Both the position numbers and the translations under genes were made by a program. A stretch of 64,000 bases of DNA, taken from positions 1-64,000 of the forward strand of contig FMEL01000006.1 in assembly GCA_900066355.1 (NCBI GenBank). The letters run 5' to 3'. Origin of the DNA: an uncultured Ruminococcus sp. (GTDB taxonomy: Bacteria; Bacillota; Clostridia; Lachnospirales; Lachnospiraceae). This document shows, piece after piece, positions 35,486 to 45,187 of the stretch. How positions within the stretch are numbered: position 1 is the first letter of the stretch; each line of letters begins with the position of its first letter. The notes beneath the pieces are model-generated. The model had not been told where the DNA came from and did no database searches. It saw nothing but the letters and a program-made list of their open reading frames with translations.

Positions 35486-37926
35486 AGACAATAAGCAGGA
35501 TTGCATATAGCAATGACAAAAGGAACAGGACAAGAAGTATACTGATCATGATGGCAATCTGTCTGACCACGATGCTGCTTGTTATCATCAGTACCGTGGG
35601 AAATGGGGTAATTCATTTACAGAAAAGTCAGGCGGCAGGATCATATGGAAGCAATTATGGTCTGTTTGTTTCCGCAGACGGATCGCAGTTAAAAGAAGTA
35701 AACCGCCGTGCGGAAATAGATGCTACAGGCACTATGTGCACCGAAGGTATCATAAAAGGCAATGAAAAAGGCGGGTTTGTCTGCATGGATGAGACTGCAA
35801 GAAAAATGCTTCCTTATAATAAAGAATATGAGTTGAAGGAAGGAAAGTATCCGGAAAAAATGCAGGAAATTGCCGCAGGAAGAGCATTTTTTCGTGCAAT
35901 GGGGTATGGTGATGTAAAGATCGGAGATACGGTTACACTGGATTACCGCGCAGGGATGCAGTCAGAATATAAGCCGGAAGAATTTGTTGTCAGCGGAATC
36001 CTATATGATCGGGATGAGTATACCATCGAGGCATCTTATGTTGCTTTCGGGTCACAGGAGTTTTATGATGAGCACGTTGCAGAGAATGACAGACAGTATA
36101 ATATTTATTTTACTTTAAATGATTCTGCAAATGTATCTATGAATAATATTGATTCGGTTATAAAGCAGATTGCAGCAGCCTGTGGGATTGAAGAAAAAAA
36201 CGTTATAGTCAATGATCTCTATTTGCAATGGGTCTTGCAGCCGAGTTATGAAACGATTGCGGTATGCGGGGTTTTGATTCTTGCAATTGTACTTTTCTCT
36301 GTTGTGGTCATTTATAATATTTTTCAGGTCGGTATTGCCAACAAGATACAGGAGTATGGAAAAATCAAGGCTCTAGGAGCGACAAAAAAGCAGATGAAAC
36401 AACTGATCTTCAGAGAGGGTATGTTTTTGACAATTTCTTCAATACCAGTTGGATTGCTTTTTGGCTTTCTGATTGCAAAATGCGGTTTTAACTGGCTGGT
36501 AGAACAGGGGAACCTTGTATCAACCGGAACTGGCTCTATGGGAGTCCAAAATCAGCAGATGCCACTGTTTTCCCTGCCTGTTATGCTTCTATGTATTTTC
36601 GTGTCATTTTTTACCGTTGCTTTGGCGCTGCGTAAACCAATGAAAATTGTTTCACGGATTTCACCTATCGAAGCAACACGGTATTTAGAAAATGCAGAAA
36701 CACAAAAAAAAGGAAAACGAAATGGCAGAAAAAATGTCACCGTGTTTTCTATGGCAATGGCAAATGTAACGGGTAATCCAAAAAGAACCATTGGTACTAT
36801 CCTCACAATGGGTTTTTCTTGCGTATTGTTTGTGATTATCTCTAATTATGTGGGAAATATTGACACGGAGCATGAAGCACGTCTTTCCGTTAATCATGGA
36901 CAATTTGAACTGCAGCTTGACTATTCTGCTGAGTATGATGAAAGATATCCGGAGAATAATCTGGATACGATTCTGACGGATGATCCATTGAATGATTCGC
37001 TGATTGAAGAAATCAAAAGCATTCCGGGAGTAACAGATGTCATGACGAGAGAGATTGTCTCTGTAAATCTGAACGGAACAAGATTTCCGGCTGATATTGT
37101 GAGTAAAAAGGATTTTGATTTTATGCGCCAAGACGGGGATATTGGCTCTATGGACTATGATCAGGCGGTAAAGAATGGTGAAATTTTCTTTGGCTGGTCG
37201 GCGTGGATGGAACAAGATGGATATGCTCCGGGTGAATCTATTGTATTTGACTTTGAGAATGGAAGTGGAACCTATACCTATCAGGGAAAGATTGCAGGAT
37301 CTTTTGTAAGTGCGGACACTTATCTTGTCATTCCGGAAGGTGTATATCGTTCCATGAATCCGAGAGGAACAGCCTATGGCTATCTGTGGGTGGACTGTGA
37401 TAAAAAAGATGTGGCATCTGTAGAACAAAGTCTGAATACTTTGATTTCTAATACTTCGCATATAAAAATGGATACTTATCATGCGCAGTTACAATCTGCC
37501 GAATTTGCAAGCAGCATGATGAAGCTTGGCTGTTATCTGTTTATGGCTATTGTAGGACTCATCGGGTTTATGAATATGGCGAATACCATGATCATGAATA
37601 TTACGACAAAAAAGCAGGAATATGGTGTATTACAGGCTATGGGTATGACAAATAAACAATTAAATTTATGTCTGCAGTTACAGGGAATGATGTTTACGGT
37701 TGGTACCATATGCGTAGCTTTGATCATTGGTCTGCCGCTCGGCTATGCACTTTTTTCCTATGCAAAACATAATGGAATATTTGGAATGAATATCTATCAT
37801 GTTCCAATCGTACCAATTTTTATTATGATTTTTTTGGTCGGTCTGTTGCAGATTGTACTTTCCTGCGTTTTAAGCAGTAATCTGAAAAAGGAAACGCTGG
37901 TAGAAAGAATAAGGTATCAGGGATAG
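35482..37926 (+). CDS. ABC exporter permease (FtsX family), second cassette
   Basis: An 814-residue protein with an N-terminal membrane segment, large extracellular domain, FtsX core (KIQEYGKIKALGATKKQM near residue 290), second extracellular domain, and C-terminal core with TKKQEYGVLQAMGMTNKQL. The double-FtsX layout is the same as at 20771. Likely function is export of, or protection from, an antimicrobial peptide or lipid-interacting compound, controlled by the upstream pair; the substrate is unknown. Confidence 0.9.
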   Translation: MKTISRIAYSNDKRNRTRSILIMMAICLTTMLLVIISTVGNGVIHLQKSQAAGSYGSNYGLFVSADGSQLKEVNRRAEIDATGTMCTEGIIKGNEKGGFVCMDETARKMLPYNKEYELKEGKYPEKMQEIAAGRAFFRAMGYGDVKIGDTVTLDYRAGMQSEYKPEEFVVSGILYDRDEYTIEASYVAFGSQEFYDEHVAENDRQYNIYFTLNDSANVSMNNIDSVIKQIAAACGIEEKNVIVNDLYLQWVLQPSYETIAVCGVLILAIVLFSVVVIYNIFQVGIANKIQEYGKIKALGATKKQMKQLIFREGMFLTISSIPVGLLFGFLIAKCGFNWLVEQGNLVSTGTGSMGVQNQQMPLFSLPVMLLCIFVSFFTVALALRKPMKIVSRISPIEATRYLENAETQKKGKRNGRKNVTVFSMAMANVTGNPKRTIGTILTMGFSCVLFVIISNYVGNIDTEHEARLSVNHGQFELQLDYSAEYDERYPENNLDTILTDDPLNDSLIEEIKSIPGVTDVMTREIVSVNLNGTRFPADIVSKKDFDFMRQDGDIGSMDYDQAVKNGEIFFGWSAWMEQDGYAPGESIVFDFENGSGTYTYQGKIAGSFVSADTYLVIPEGVYRSMNPRGTAYGYLWVDCDKKDVASVEQSLNTLISNTSHIKMDTYHAQLQSAEFASSMMKLGCYLFMAIVGLIGFMNMANTMIMNITTKKQEYGVLQAMGMTNKQLNLCLQLQGMMFTVGTICVALIIGLPLGYALFSYAKHNGIFGMNIYHVPIVPIFIMIFLVGLLQIVLSCVLSSNLKKETLVERIRYQG

Positions 37927-38382
37927 CAAGTAATATGTAATGAACTAGGTCTTAACGAAGAGGAGAAATAGATAACTTCCATTTTGTATGTATGATAAAT
38001 CTAAACAGTATTTTAGCAACATTTCCTGAGTGGGGGCAAAAAGCGCCACCACATATAATAAACAAAGGGTTCAAGGGAAAAATCCCTTGCTAGAACAGCT
38101 TCTGGACGAAAAGGCTGCGTAGGCAACCGGCATCCTGCAGATAATATGCTGCAGGATGTATACATATATTACGGGACTTCATTCATAAGAGTGGAGTCTT
38201 TTGGTTTTATTCTTTCATCTTGGAAAAAGTTTTGGTTGAACAGAGGTTGAATGATGATAAGGTTTAGTTGGGACAATAGTGAACATATGTGTTTATCTAT
38301 GAGGAAGAACAAAAGGATGGCAGGATATTAAAAGGTCTCCGGTTTAAATTTCCGATATATATGAATGGCAGGAATGTATTGG
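37927..38382. other. Intergenic stretch with hairpins, no recognisable gene
   Basis: A strong stem-loop CATCCTGCAG...CTGCAGGATG lies at about 38128-38159. The rest shows no supported frame. With the repeat that follows, it is probably scar sequence between the exporter cassette and the galactoside operon. Confidence 0.4.
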
Positions 38383-38534
38383 TTGTGGATAAACAGCATC
38401 ATGTGTTAAAAATATAGTGAAGTATGGGTAAAAAGGACATTCCAGAACTGTAGATTTTACAGGTCAGGGGATGTCCTTTTTGCTGATATGGAAGTGTTCA
38501 ATGGACAAGGTAATGATACTGAGCGATATTAAGA
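38383..38534. repeat. ~150-bp repeat, copy B, containing a terminator
   Basis: Near-copy of 29173-29327. The terminator is at about 38430-38481 (AAAAAGGACAT..CC with GGGGATGTCCTTTTT). In copy A it follows an rlmD tail directly; here no tail precedes it, which suggests that the sequence between the copies was inserted or duplicated. Confidence 0.8.
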
Positions 38535-38565
38535 CTGATAGGAATGATATCTATCTTATCTATTG

Positions 38566-39408
38566 TTACTTGTTCTGATTTCTCCATTCCCGTGGGGAGA
38601 CACCATAAATATTTTTAAATGCACGGGAAAAATGAAGCTGATTTTCGTATCCGACAGCGGAACTGATGTCCGCAATAGATAAGGATGTCAGCTTTAACAA
38701 TTCGGTAGCCTTTACCATGCGGTAGTTCATAAGAAATTCCTGCGGAGAGCGGCCAATAGAGTTGCGGAAGATTTTCCCCAAATAACTCCGGTTGATGCCA
38801 CATACTGTAGCGATATCTTCGATCGAGATATTATTCTGAAAATTCTGTTCAATATAATTGATTGCTTCTTTTATATAATAATCACTCATGCGCCCACTGG
38901 AAACCAGCTTAGTAGATTTTGCTGACTGCAGCAGATAATCCATAAATAAATACAGATGGCCAATGAGATGAAAAGAAGATTCATGAGGATGATTTACAAT
39001 ATAAAGCATTTCATCAGCAAGTTTTTCACGTAATTCTTTGGAGTGTGAATGATAAATGGGTACATCTTTACACAAATCTGTGACACTTAAAGCTTCTTTT
39101 ATACGCAAGCCATCAAATTCAATCCACATATATTCCCAGGGAAGCTGTTTATCGGCAATGTAGGTGTTGATCTGACCGGGAAAAATAATAAATCCCTGCC
39201 CGCTTTTTATGGAATAGGTCTGTGTTTCACCTTTTGCATTGTCAGCCATAAGGGTTCCGGTTCCGGAAAGAATGTAATGGAACAGATAGTGATTGCGTGT
39301 GGCAGGACCAAAAGAATGACCGGGATCACACTGTTCATATCCAAACTGATACATACACAGATCAATAAAATTTTCATTCGGAAAAATATTAAATAATATA
39401 TTGCTCAT
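38566..39408 (-). CDS. AraC-family regulator of the alpha-galactoside operon
   Basis: A 280-residue protein. The N-terminal cupin-like sensing domain (about residues 20-150) is followed by two helix-turn-helix units of the AraC domain (about 180-278; ISIEDIATVCGINRSYLGKIFRNSIG and SIADISSAVGYENQLHFSRAFKNIYGVSPREWR). ATG 39408 has AAGGAG upstream on the minus strand. It is divergent from the transport genes and shares with them an intergenic inverted repeat, so it probably activates the operon in response to raffinose- or melibiose-type sugars. Confidence 0.88.
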   Translation of the reverse strand: MSNILFNIFPNENFIDLCMYQFGYEQCDPGHSFGPATRNHYLFHYILSGTGTLMADNAKGETQTYSIKSGQGFIIFPGQINTYIADKQLPWEYMWIEFDGLRIKEALSVTDLCKDVPIYHSHSKELREKLADEMLYIVNHPHESSFHLIGHLYLFMDYLLQSAKSTKLVSSGRMSDYYIKEAINYIEQNFQNNISIEDIATVCGINRSYLGKIFRNSIGRSPQEFLMNYRMVKATELLKLTSLSIADISSAVGYENQLHFSRAFKNIYGVSPREWRNQNK

Positions 39409-39421
39409 AAAATACTCCTTA

Positions 39422-39478
39422 TATACCAAAATGCGACATCAATATCTATTATAGCATAAAATATTGCATTTCGGTATA
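39422..39478. promoter_or_regulatory. Divergent promoter region with AraC-type inverted repeat
   Basis: Arms TATACCAAAATGC (39422-39434) and GCATTTCGGTATA (39466-39478) match at 12 of 13 positions. Between them on the minus strand is a -10-like TATAAT (39448-39453) for the regulator gene. The rightward genes have TATAAT at 39522-39527. Bound regulator could control both directions. Confidence 0.6.
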
Positions 39479-39576
39479 AAACTGAAAAAATGCAGATATT
39501 TAAGGACGCATAAAGGTATGTTATAATAAGATTATCAAAAGACAAGCGCATATATTTAAGAAAAGGAGAGAGGAAT

Positions 39577-40878
39577 ATGGCAAAAAGGAATATTTTCCGT
39601 GGTCTTGCGGCTGTGCTTGCACTGGGCATGTGCATGACAGGGCTCGCTGGATGTGGAAGCGAAAAAAGGGCAGACGGGAAAACAGAAATCGAAGTGGTTT
39701 CCTACAAACCAGAAGCAGTTAAGGCATTTGAAAAAATTGAAAAGCGGTTCAATGAAACACATGATGACATTCATTTGACGATTTCATCTCCAAACGAAGC
39801 AATGACTATTTTAAAGACACGTTTTATCCGGGAGGATTATCCGGATATCATCGCAATCGGAGGAGACATCAACTATTCCAACTTTTTAGATGCAGATCTG
39901 TTTGATGATATTTCCAATCTGGATGAAGTCCAGACCGTAAAACAGGCATATCTGGATATGGATAAGGAACTGGAGTTTATTCCAAAGGATGGCACGTATG
40001 CACTTCCATATGTGGCAAACGCGGCAGGAATTTTATATAACAAAGATCTGTTTGAGGAAAATGGCTGGAAAGTTCCGACCACCTGGCAGGAATTTACCAC
40101 ACTGTGTGATGAAATAAAACAGAGCGGAACACTTCCGCTGTATCTGGGCTTTAAAGATACCTGGACCTGTCTGGCTCCGTGGAATGCGCTGGCAGTCGGA
40201 CTCACCGATTCGGATACCTGCAATCAGGTAAATATGGGAAATACCACATTTTCCGATACGTATGGACCGGTAGCAGAAAAGATGCATGCGCTTTTGGATT
40301 ACGCCGAAAAAAATCCGTATGCATACGGTTATAACGATGCCTGTACAGCATTTGCCCGCGGGGAATCTGCCATGTATCCGATCGGAAGCTATGCAATCCC
40401 GCAGATTAAATCGGTCAACCCGGACATGAATATCGGCTCTTTTACATTTCCTGCAAATGATAATGAATCAGACAATGTATTAAATTCAGGAATTGATCTG
40501 CAGTTTTCCGTAATGAAAGCATGCAAAAATAAAGAGGCTGCATATGAAGTTTTAAAATATCTGTATGACGATGAGACCATTCAGATTTATCTGGATGATC
40601 AGGGCGGAATTGCCTGCAAAGACGGGGATTTTGCAATTCCGGAAACACTCAAGGATATGCGTCCTTACATTGAAAACAACCGCATGGCAGATTATCAGGA
40701 TCACCATTATCCGAGTGAGATGAGTGTGGATGCCATGATCCAGACGTTCCTGCTGGATACAAGCGATAATGCACAGGAAAAGTTTTTGAAAAAATTTGAT
40801 TCCGACTGGAAGCGCTATAACCGGGATCTGATTCGGAAAGTACAGGATTATCAGAAAGAACAGGAGGATGCACAATGA
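39577..40878 (+). CDS. Extracellular sugar-binding lipoprotein
   Basis: A 433-residue substrate-binding protein of the family 1 type used by carbohydrate ABC importers. The N-terminus is a lipoprotein signal with lipobox LAGC (Cys at about residue 26). It should be anchored outside the membrane and deliver alpha-galactosides to the two permeases that follow. AAGGAGAG precedes the ATG and the stop overlaps the next start. No ATPase gene is in the operon, so a shared MsiK-type ATPase elsewhere is expected. Confidence 0.92.
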   Translation: MAKRNIFRGLAAVLALGMCMTGLAGCGSEKRADGKTEIEVVSYKPEAVKAFEKIEKRFNETHDDIHLTISSPNEAMTILKTRFIREDYPDIIAIGGDINYSNFLDADLFDDISNLDEVQTVKQAYLDMDKELEFIPKDGTYALPYVANAAGILYNKDLFEENGWKVPTTWQEFTTLCDEIKQSGTLPLYLGFKDTWTCLAPWNALAVGLTDSDTCNQVNMGNTTFSDTYGPVAEKMHALLDYAEKNPYAYGYNDACTAFARGESAMYPIGSYAIPQIKSVNPDMNIGSFTFPANDNESDNVLNSGIDLQFSVMKACKNKEAAYEVLKYLYDDETIQIYLDDQGGIACKDGDFAIPETLKDMRPYIENNRMADYQDHHYPSEMSVDAMIQTFLLDTSDNAQEKFLKKFDSDWKRYNRDLIRKVQDYQKEQEDAQ

Positions 40879-41750
40879 AAAAGAAAATGTCAAACAGGGA
40901 CAAAACATTCTGGGCGGTTATCATACCGGTTGTAATCTTATTTTTTGCATTCAATACATTTCCAATGATCAAAGGTGTGATTTACAGTTTTACCAATTAT
41001 AAAGGATACGGAACTTACGATTATGTCGGGTTCCGGAACTATGCAGATCTGTTTACGGATTCCCGCGTGGGAAAAAGCTATTTGTTTACGTTTAAATATG
41101 CACTGGCAGGAACGATACTGGTAAATGTGCTAAGTCTGATCATGGCAGTTGGATTAAACAGTGCAATCCGTTTTAAAAGTGCACTGCGCGGTATTTATTT
41201 TGTGCCGAATATTTTAGGAGGACTTGTCATCGGTTATATTTTTAGTTTTATTTTTACTTACATTCTTCCAACTGTGGGAAATGTGTTCCATATTGGATTT
41301 TTACAGAACAGTATTCTTGCAAGTGAAAAATACGCATGGATTGGTGTGCTGATTGTTGGTGTATGGCAGGCAGTTGCCATGAATACCATTATTTATATTT
41401 CCGGTCTGCAGACCGTCCCGGAGGAAGTGTACGAGGCAAGTATGCTTGACGGAGCAAGTAAATGGAAACAGTTCTGGAAAGTAACATTTCCACTGGTTAT
41501 GCCGTTTGTAACAATCAATCTGGTATTGAGCACAAAGAATTTTCTCATGGTATTCGACCAGATCATGTCTTTGACCAAGGGAGGTCCGGCACAGAGCACC
41601 GAATCGATCTCTTACCTGATTTATAAAAATGGTATGGATGGCGGACAGTTTGGATTCCAGAGTGCAAATGCAGTTATTTTCTTTATTGTGATTGTGGCAA
41701 TTTCACTTTTCCAGATGACAGTCATGAATAAGAAGGAGGAGCAGTTATGA
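40875..41750 (+). CDS. Sugar ABC permease, MalF type
   Basis: A 291-residue protein with six predicted membrane segments and the EAA loop EVYEASMLDGASKWKQFWKVTFPL near residues 190-213. It overlaps both neighbours by 4 bases. With the following gene it forms the importer channel. Confidence 0.92.
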   Translation: MKKKMSNRDKTFWAVIIPVVILFFAFNTFPMIKGVIYSFTNYKGYGTYDYVGFRNYADLFTDSRVGKSYLFTFKYALAGTILVNVLSLIMAVGLNSAIRFKSALRGIYFVPNILGGLVIGYIFSFIFTYILPTVGNVFHIGFLQNSILASEKYAWIGVLIVGVWQAVAMNTIIYISGLQTVPEEVYEASMLDGASKWKQFWKVTFPLVMPFVTINLVLSTKNFLMVFDQIMSLTKGGPAQSTESISYLIYKNGMDGGQFGFQSANAVIFFIVIVAISLFQMTVMNKKEEQL

Positions 41751-42589
41751 TGAAAGAAAAACAGAAAACAAACTTGGTACTTACGATTGTTCTGATTTTG
41801 GGGACATTAACTGTATTTTTCCCACTGTATATGGCAGTGATTATTGCATTTAAGAAACCAAGTGAGATGACAAACGATGTGGCGGGTGCACTTTCTTTCC
41901 CGAAACAATGGAGTTTTGAAAACTTCCATCAGGCAATGGAAGTGACCGATTTCTGGCGTTCTCTTGGAAACAGTTTACTGATCACTCTGGTAACGATCGT
42001 ACTGGCAATTCTGATCCACTCGATTGCAGGCTATGTGATCGGGCGGGGCATGGCAAGAAGAAAAAGTTTCCGTTTTATCTATCTGTATATTGTCAGTGGT
42101 ATGTTTGTTCCATTTTCCATCTTAATGATGCCGCTGGTAAAACAGACGGCACACATGGGACTTGGAAACCGTGCCGGTGTCATCGTGTTGTATCTGGTAT
42201 TTTACATGCCAATGAATGTCCTGCTTTACAGTGGATATTTAAAAAATATTCCGGAAGCACTCGAAGAAGCAGCAGATATTGATGGGGCAAGTACCTGGAC
42301 GACTTACTGGAGAGTGGTATTCCCGATGATGAAACCGATGCATGCGACGGTTGCGATTCTGACAGCCCTTGGAACATGGAACGATGTTATGACACCGCTT
42401 GTGATCATGTCCGGAACCGGACAGAATACGCTGCCGCTTGCACAGCTTAACTTCCAGACACAGTTTGGAACCAATTACAATCTGGCGTTTGCCTCCTATA
42501 TTCTGGCACTGATCCCGATCCTGATTTTTTATATGATCTGTCAGAAACAGATTTTGAATGGTGTGGCAAACGGCGCAGTCAAAGGATAA
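41747..42589 (+). CDS. Sugar ABC permease, MalG type
   Basis: A 280-residue protein with six predicted membrane segments and the EAA loop EALEEAADIDGASTWTTYWRVVFP near residues 166-189. It partners the preceding permease. A 22-base gap separates it from the alpha-galactosidase gene. Confidence 0.92.
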   Translation: MMKEKQKTNLVLTIVLILGTLTVFFPLYMAVIIAFKKPSEMTNDVAGALSFPKQWSFENFHQAMEVTDFWRSLGNSLLITLVTIVLAILIHSIAGYVIGRGMARRKSFRFIYLYIVSGMFVPFSILMMPLVKQTAHMGLGNRAGVIVLYLVFYMPMNVLLYSGYLKNIPEALEEAADIDGASTWTTYWRVVFPMMKPMHATVAILTALGTWNDVMTPLVIMSGTGQNTLPLAQLNFQTQFGTNYNLAFASYILALIPILIFYMICQKQILNGVANGAVKG

Positions 42590-42611
42590 AAAATAAAACG
42601 AGGTGGCTTCT

Positions 42612-44804
42612 ATGGCAATTATATATCATCCAAATAAAAAAATCTTTACCCTGCATACAGCGCATACAACTTATCAGATGCAGGTCGATCCACTGGGATA
42701 TCTGCTGCATCTGTACTATGGAGATAAAACAAACAGCCCCATGGATTATGTTTTAACCTATGCAGACCGTGGATTTTCCGGAAATCCTTATGCAGCGGGC
42801 ATGGACCGCACCTATTCGCTGGATGCGCTGCCACAGGAATATCCTTCCATTGGAACTGGGGATTACCGCAATATTGCGCTGAATATCAAAAATGAAAAAG
42901 GGGTGGAAAGCGCAGATCTGCTTTTTAAAAGTTATGAGATTCGAAGCGGCAAATACCAGTTACAGGGACTTCCGGCTGTCTGGGCAGACAAAGAGGAAGC
43001 ACAGACACTGGAAATTGTCCTTGCAGACGAAAACGCACAGGTTGAAGTTCATCTGCTGTATGGTGTTTTGGAAGAAAACGATGTCATTACAAGGAGCGTC
43101 CAGATTAAAAATACGGGAACTGGGCAGATTACGATCGAAAAGGCAGCGGCAGCCTGTCTGGATTTTGTACAGGGAGATTTTGATGTCCTGCGGTTTTATG
43201 GAAAGCATGCCATGGAGCGCAATCTGGAGCGTACGCCGCTGGGGCATGGAACCATTGCGTTTGGCAGCCGCAGGGGAACGTCCAGCCATCAGTATAATCC
43301 GGCAGTGATTTTGGCAGAAAAAGGAACAACAGAGACCGCAGGCATCTGCTATGGAATGCTGTTTGTATACAGCGGAAATTTCTCCTGTGAGGCAGAAAAA
43401 GATCAGTTCAACCAGACGCGCCTGCTTCTCGGATTAAATGAAGAACTGTTTTCCTATCCACTTGCGGAAGGAGAAACCTTTACGGTACCGGAAGTCATTT
43501 TGTCTTATTCGGCAGACGGATTGTCTGCACTGTCGCAGCAATATCATAACTGCATCCGCAACCATGTGTGCCGCAGCAAATATGTCCATATGCAGCGCCC
43601 GGTGCTGATCAACAGCTGGGAGGCAGCATATTTCGATTTTACGGGAGATACGATCGTGGATCTGGCAAAAGAAGCTGCTTCCCTTGGAATTGATATGGTA
43701 GTGATGGATGACGGCTGGTTTGGGAAAAGAAACGATGATAATTCTTCCCTTGGGGACTGGCAGGTCAATGAAAAGAAACTGGGGGGAAGCCTGGCAGAGC
43801 TTATTACCCGTGTGCATAATCAGGGGGTGAAATTTGGCATTTGGATTGAGCCGGAGATGGTCAATGAAGACAGCGACCTTTACCAGGCACATCCGGACTG
43901 GGCAATTCAGATTCCGGGGAAAAAGCCGGTGCGCTCGAGAAACCAGTTACTGCTTGATTTTTCCAGAAAAGAAGTGCGCGACTGTGTATTTGATCAGATT
44001 TGTGCCGTGCTGAATCAGGGAAAAATTGATTATGTCAAGTGGGATATGAACCGCAGTATGGCAGATGTCTATGCCGGAAATCTTTCCTATGATTACGTGC
44101 TTGGTGTCTATAATTTTATGGAGCGCCTGTGCAGCCGGTATCCGGATCTTCTGCTTGAGGGATGCAGCGGTGGCGGCGGCAGATTTGACGCAGGAATGCT
44201 TTATTATTCCCCACAGATCTGGTGTAGTGACAATACCGATGCAATCAACCGCACAAGGATCCAGTACGGAACGTCGTTTTTCTATCCGGTTTCCGTAATG
44301 GGGGCGCACGTTTCAGCGGTGCCGAACCACCAGACCGGACGGGTGACAAGTTTCCACACCCGAGGGGTGACGGCGATGGCTGGAACCTTCGGTTACGAAT
44401 TAAACCCGGCGCTTTTATCCGATGAGGAAAAACAGCAGATCCGGGAGCAGATTAAAACATACAAGAAGTATGAAACGCTCATTAACGAGGGAACCTACTG
44501 GCGGCTGTCCGATCCGTTTATGGATGAAATTGCGGCATGGATGACGGTGTCAGAGGAACAGGATCATGCATTAGTCAGTGCAGTGCGTCTTAGGGCAGAG
44601 GCAAATCAGGCAGTCGTTTATGTCCGCCTGCGTGGATTAAAACCGGATGCCGTGTATTTGGAAGAACAGAGCAGCAGACGGTATTCCGGTGCAGCACTGA
44701 TGCATGCGGGAATTCCGCTTCCGCCGTTTACCAGAGAATATGAGGCGTATCAGTTTGTTTTTACAGAGCTGAAAGAGGCTGGAGCATTATACGAAAAAGT
44801 ATAG
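42612..44804 (+). CDS. Alpha-galactosidase, GH36 (AgaSK-type N-terminal part)
   Basis: A 730-residue cytoplasmic enzyme that releases galactose from melibiose and raffinose-family sugars. An N-terminal beta-sandwich, a TIM barrel and a C-terminal beta domain are expected. The nucleophile Asp478 is in KWDMNR and the acid/base Asp540 in CSDNTDAINR; substrate-binding MDDGWFGKR lies near 365. ATG 42612 follows GAGGTGG. In the known R. gnavus enzyme AgaSK, this domain is fused to a sucrose kinase. Here a TAG (44802-44804) ends the frame, and the kinase-like sequence continues in the same frame just after it. The galactosidase itself looks complete. Confidence 0.93.
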   Translation: MAIIYHPNKKIFTLHTAHTTYQMQVDPLGYLLHLYYGDKTNSPMDYVLTYADRGFSGNPYAAGMDRTYSLDALPQEYPSIGTGDYRNIALNIKNEKGVESADLLFKSYEIRSGKYQLQGLPAVWADKEEAQTLEIVLADENAQVEVHLLYGVLEENDVITRSVQIKNTGTGQITIEKAAAACLDFVQGDFDVLRFYGKHAMERNLERTPLGHGTIAFGSRRGTSSHQYNPAVILAEKGTTETAGICYGMLFVYSGNFSCEAEKDQFNQTRLLLGLNEELFSYPLAEGETFTVPEVILSYSADGLSALSQQYHNCIRNHVCRSKYVHMQRPVLINSWEAAYFDFTGDTIVDLAKEAASLGIDMVVMDDGWFGKRNDDNSSLGDWQVNEKKLGGSLAELITRVHNQGVKFGIWIEPEMVNEDSDLYQAHPDWAIQIPGKKPVRSRNQLLLDFSRKEVRDCVFDQICAVLNQGKIDYVKWDMNRSMADVYAGNLSYDYVLGVYNFMERLCSRYPDLLLEGCSGGGGRFDAGMLYYSPQIWCSDNTDAINRTRIQYGTSFFYPVSVMGAHVSAVPNHQTGRVTSFHTRGVTAMAGTFGYELNPALLSDEEKQQIREQIKTYKKYETLINEGTYWRLSDPFMDEIAAWMTVSEEQDHALVSAVRLRAEANQAVVYVRLRGLKPDAVYLEEQSSRRYSGAALMHAGIPLPPFTREYEAYQFVFTELKEAGALYEKV

Positions 44805-45187
44805 AAATGGTGTGAGAGGAATACCAAAAATCGCATGGTCATCAGCATTTACGGTGGCTCCGGTTCCGGAAAAACAACACTTGCCACGGCATTGCATGAG
44901 GGAAAAGATACGATCACGTTGCGGCATTTGGAACGGGAAGATGGCGAGATTTCATCAGAAGAAACCGATTTTTCCGGAATATCTGTATTGCTTCTGGAGT
45001 GGACGCACGGAGGCAGTGACGATTTACATGGTGTGGATCTATCCGTCTTTCTGGAAAGTTCCCCGGAGGAGACAAAGGAGCGGCGCATCCGCAGAAACCG
45101 CGACGAGAATGCCGCAAGCCCGTTTATCTGCCGTGTGGTGGAACTGGAACAGGAAAAACTCGAAGTGCAGCGCAAAAATGCAGGATG
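44805..45187 (+). pseudogene. Sucrose-kinase-like P-loop remnant after the amber stop
   Basis: In the same frame as the galactosidase, ten codons after its TAG, lies MVISIYGGSGSGKTTLATAL (start 44835), with Walker A GGSGSGKTT. WTHGGSDDLHGVDL and RRIRRNRDENAASPF follow. The pattern fits the C-terminal nucleotide kinase domain of AgaSK, but the domain is much shorter than expected (about 115 residues), as if internally deleted. Its end runs out of register into sucrose phosphorylase sequence near 45180. No ribosome binding site is well placed at 44835. It is probably non-functional, though a short P-loop protein could still be made. Confidence 0.65.

Noticed and set aside
36685..37482. Minus-strand frame of 265 codons opposite the FtsX permease gene
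   Set aside because: The plus-strand permease is clear and continuous; the antisense product has no recognisable family.
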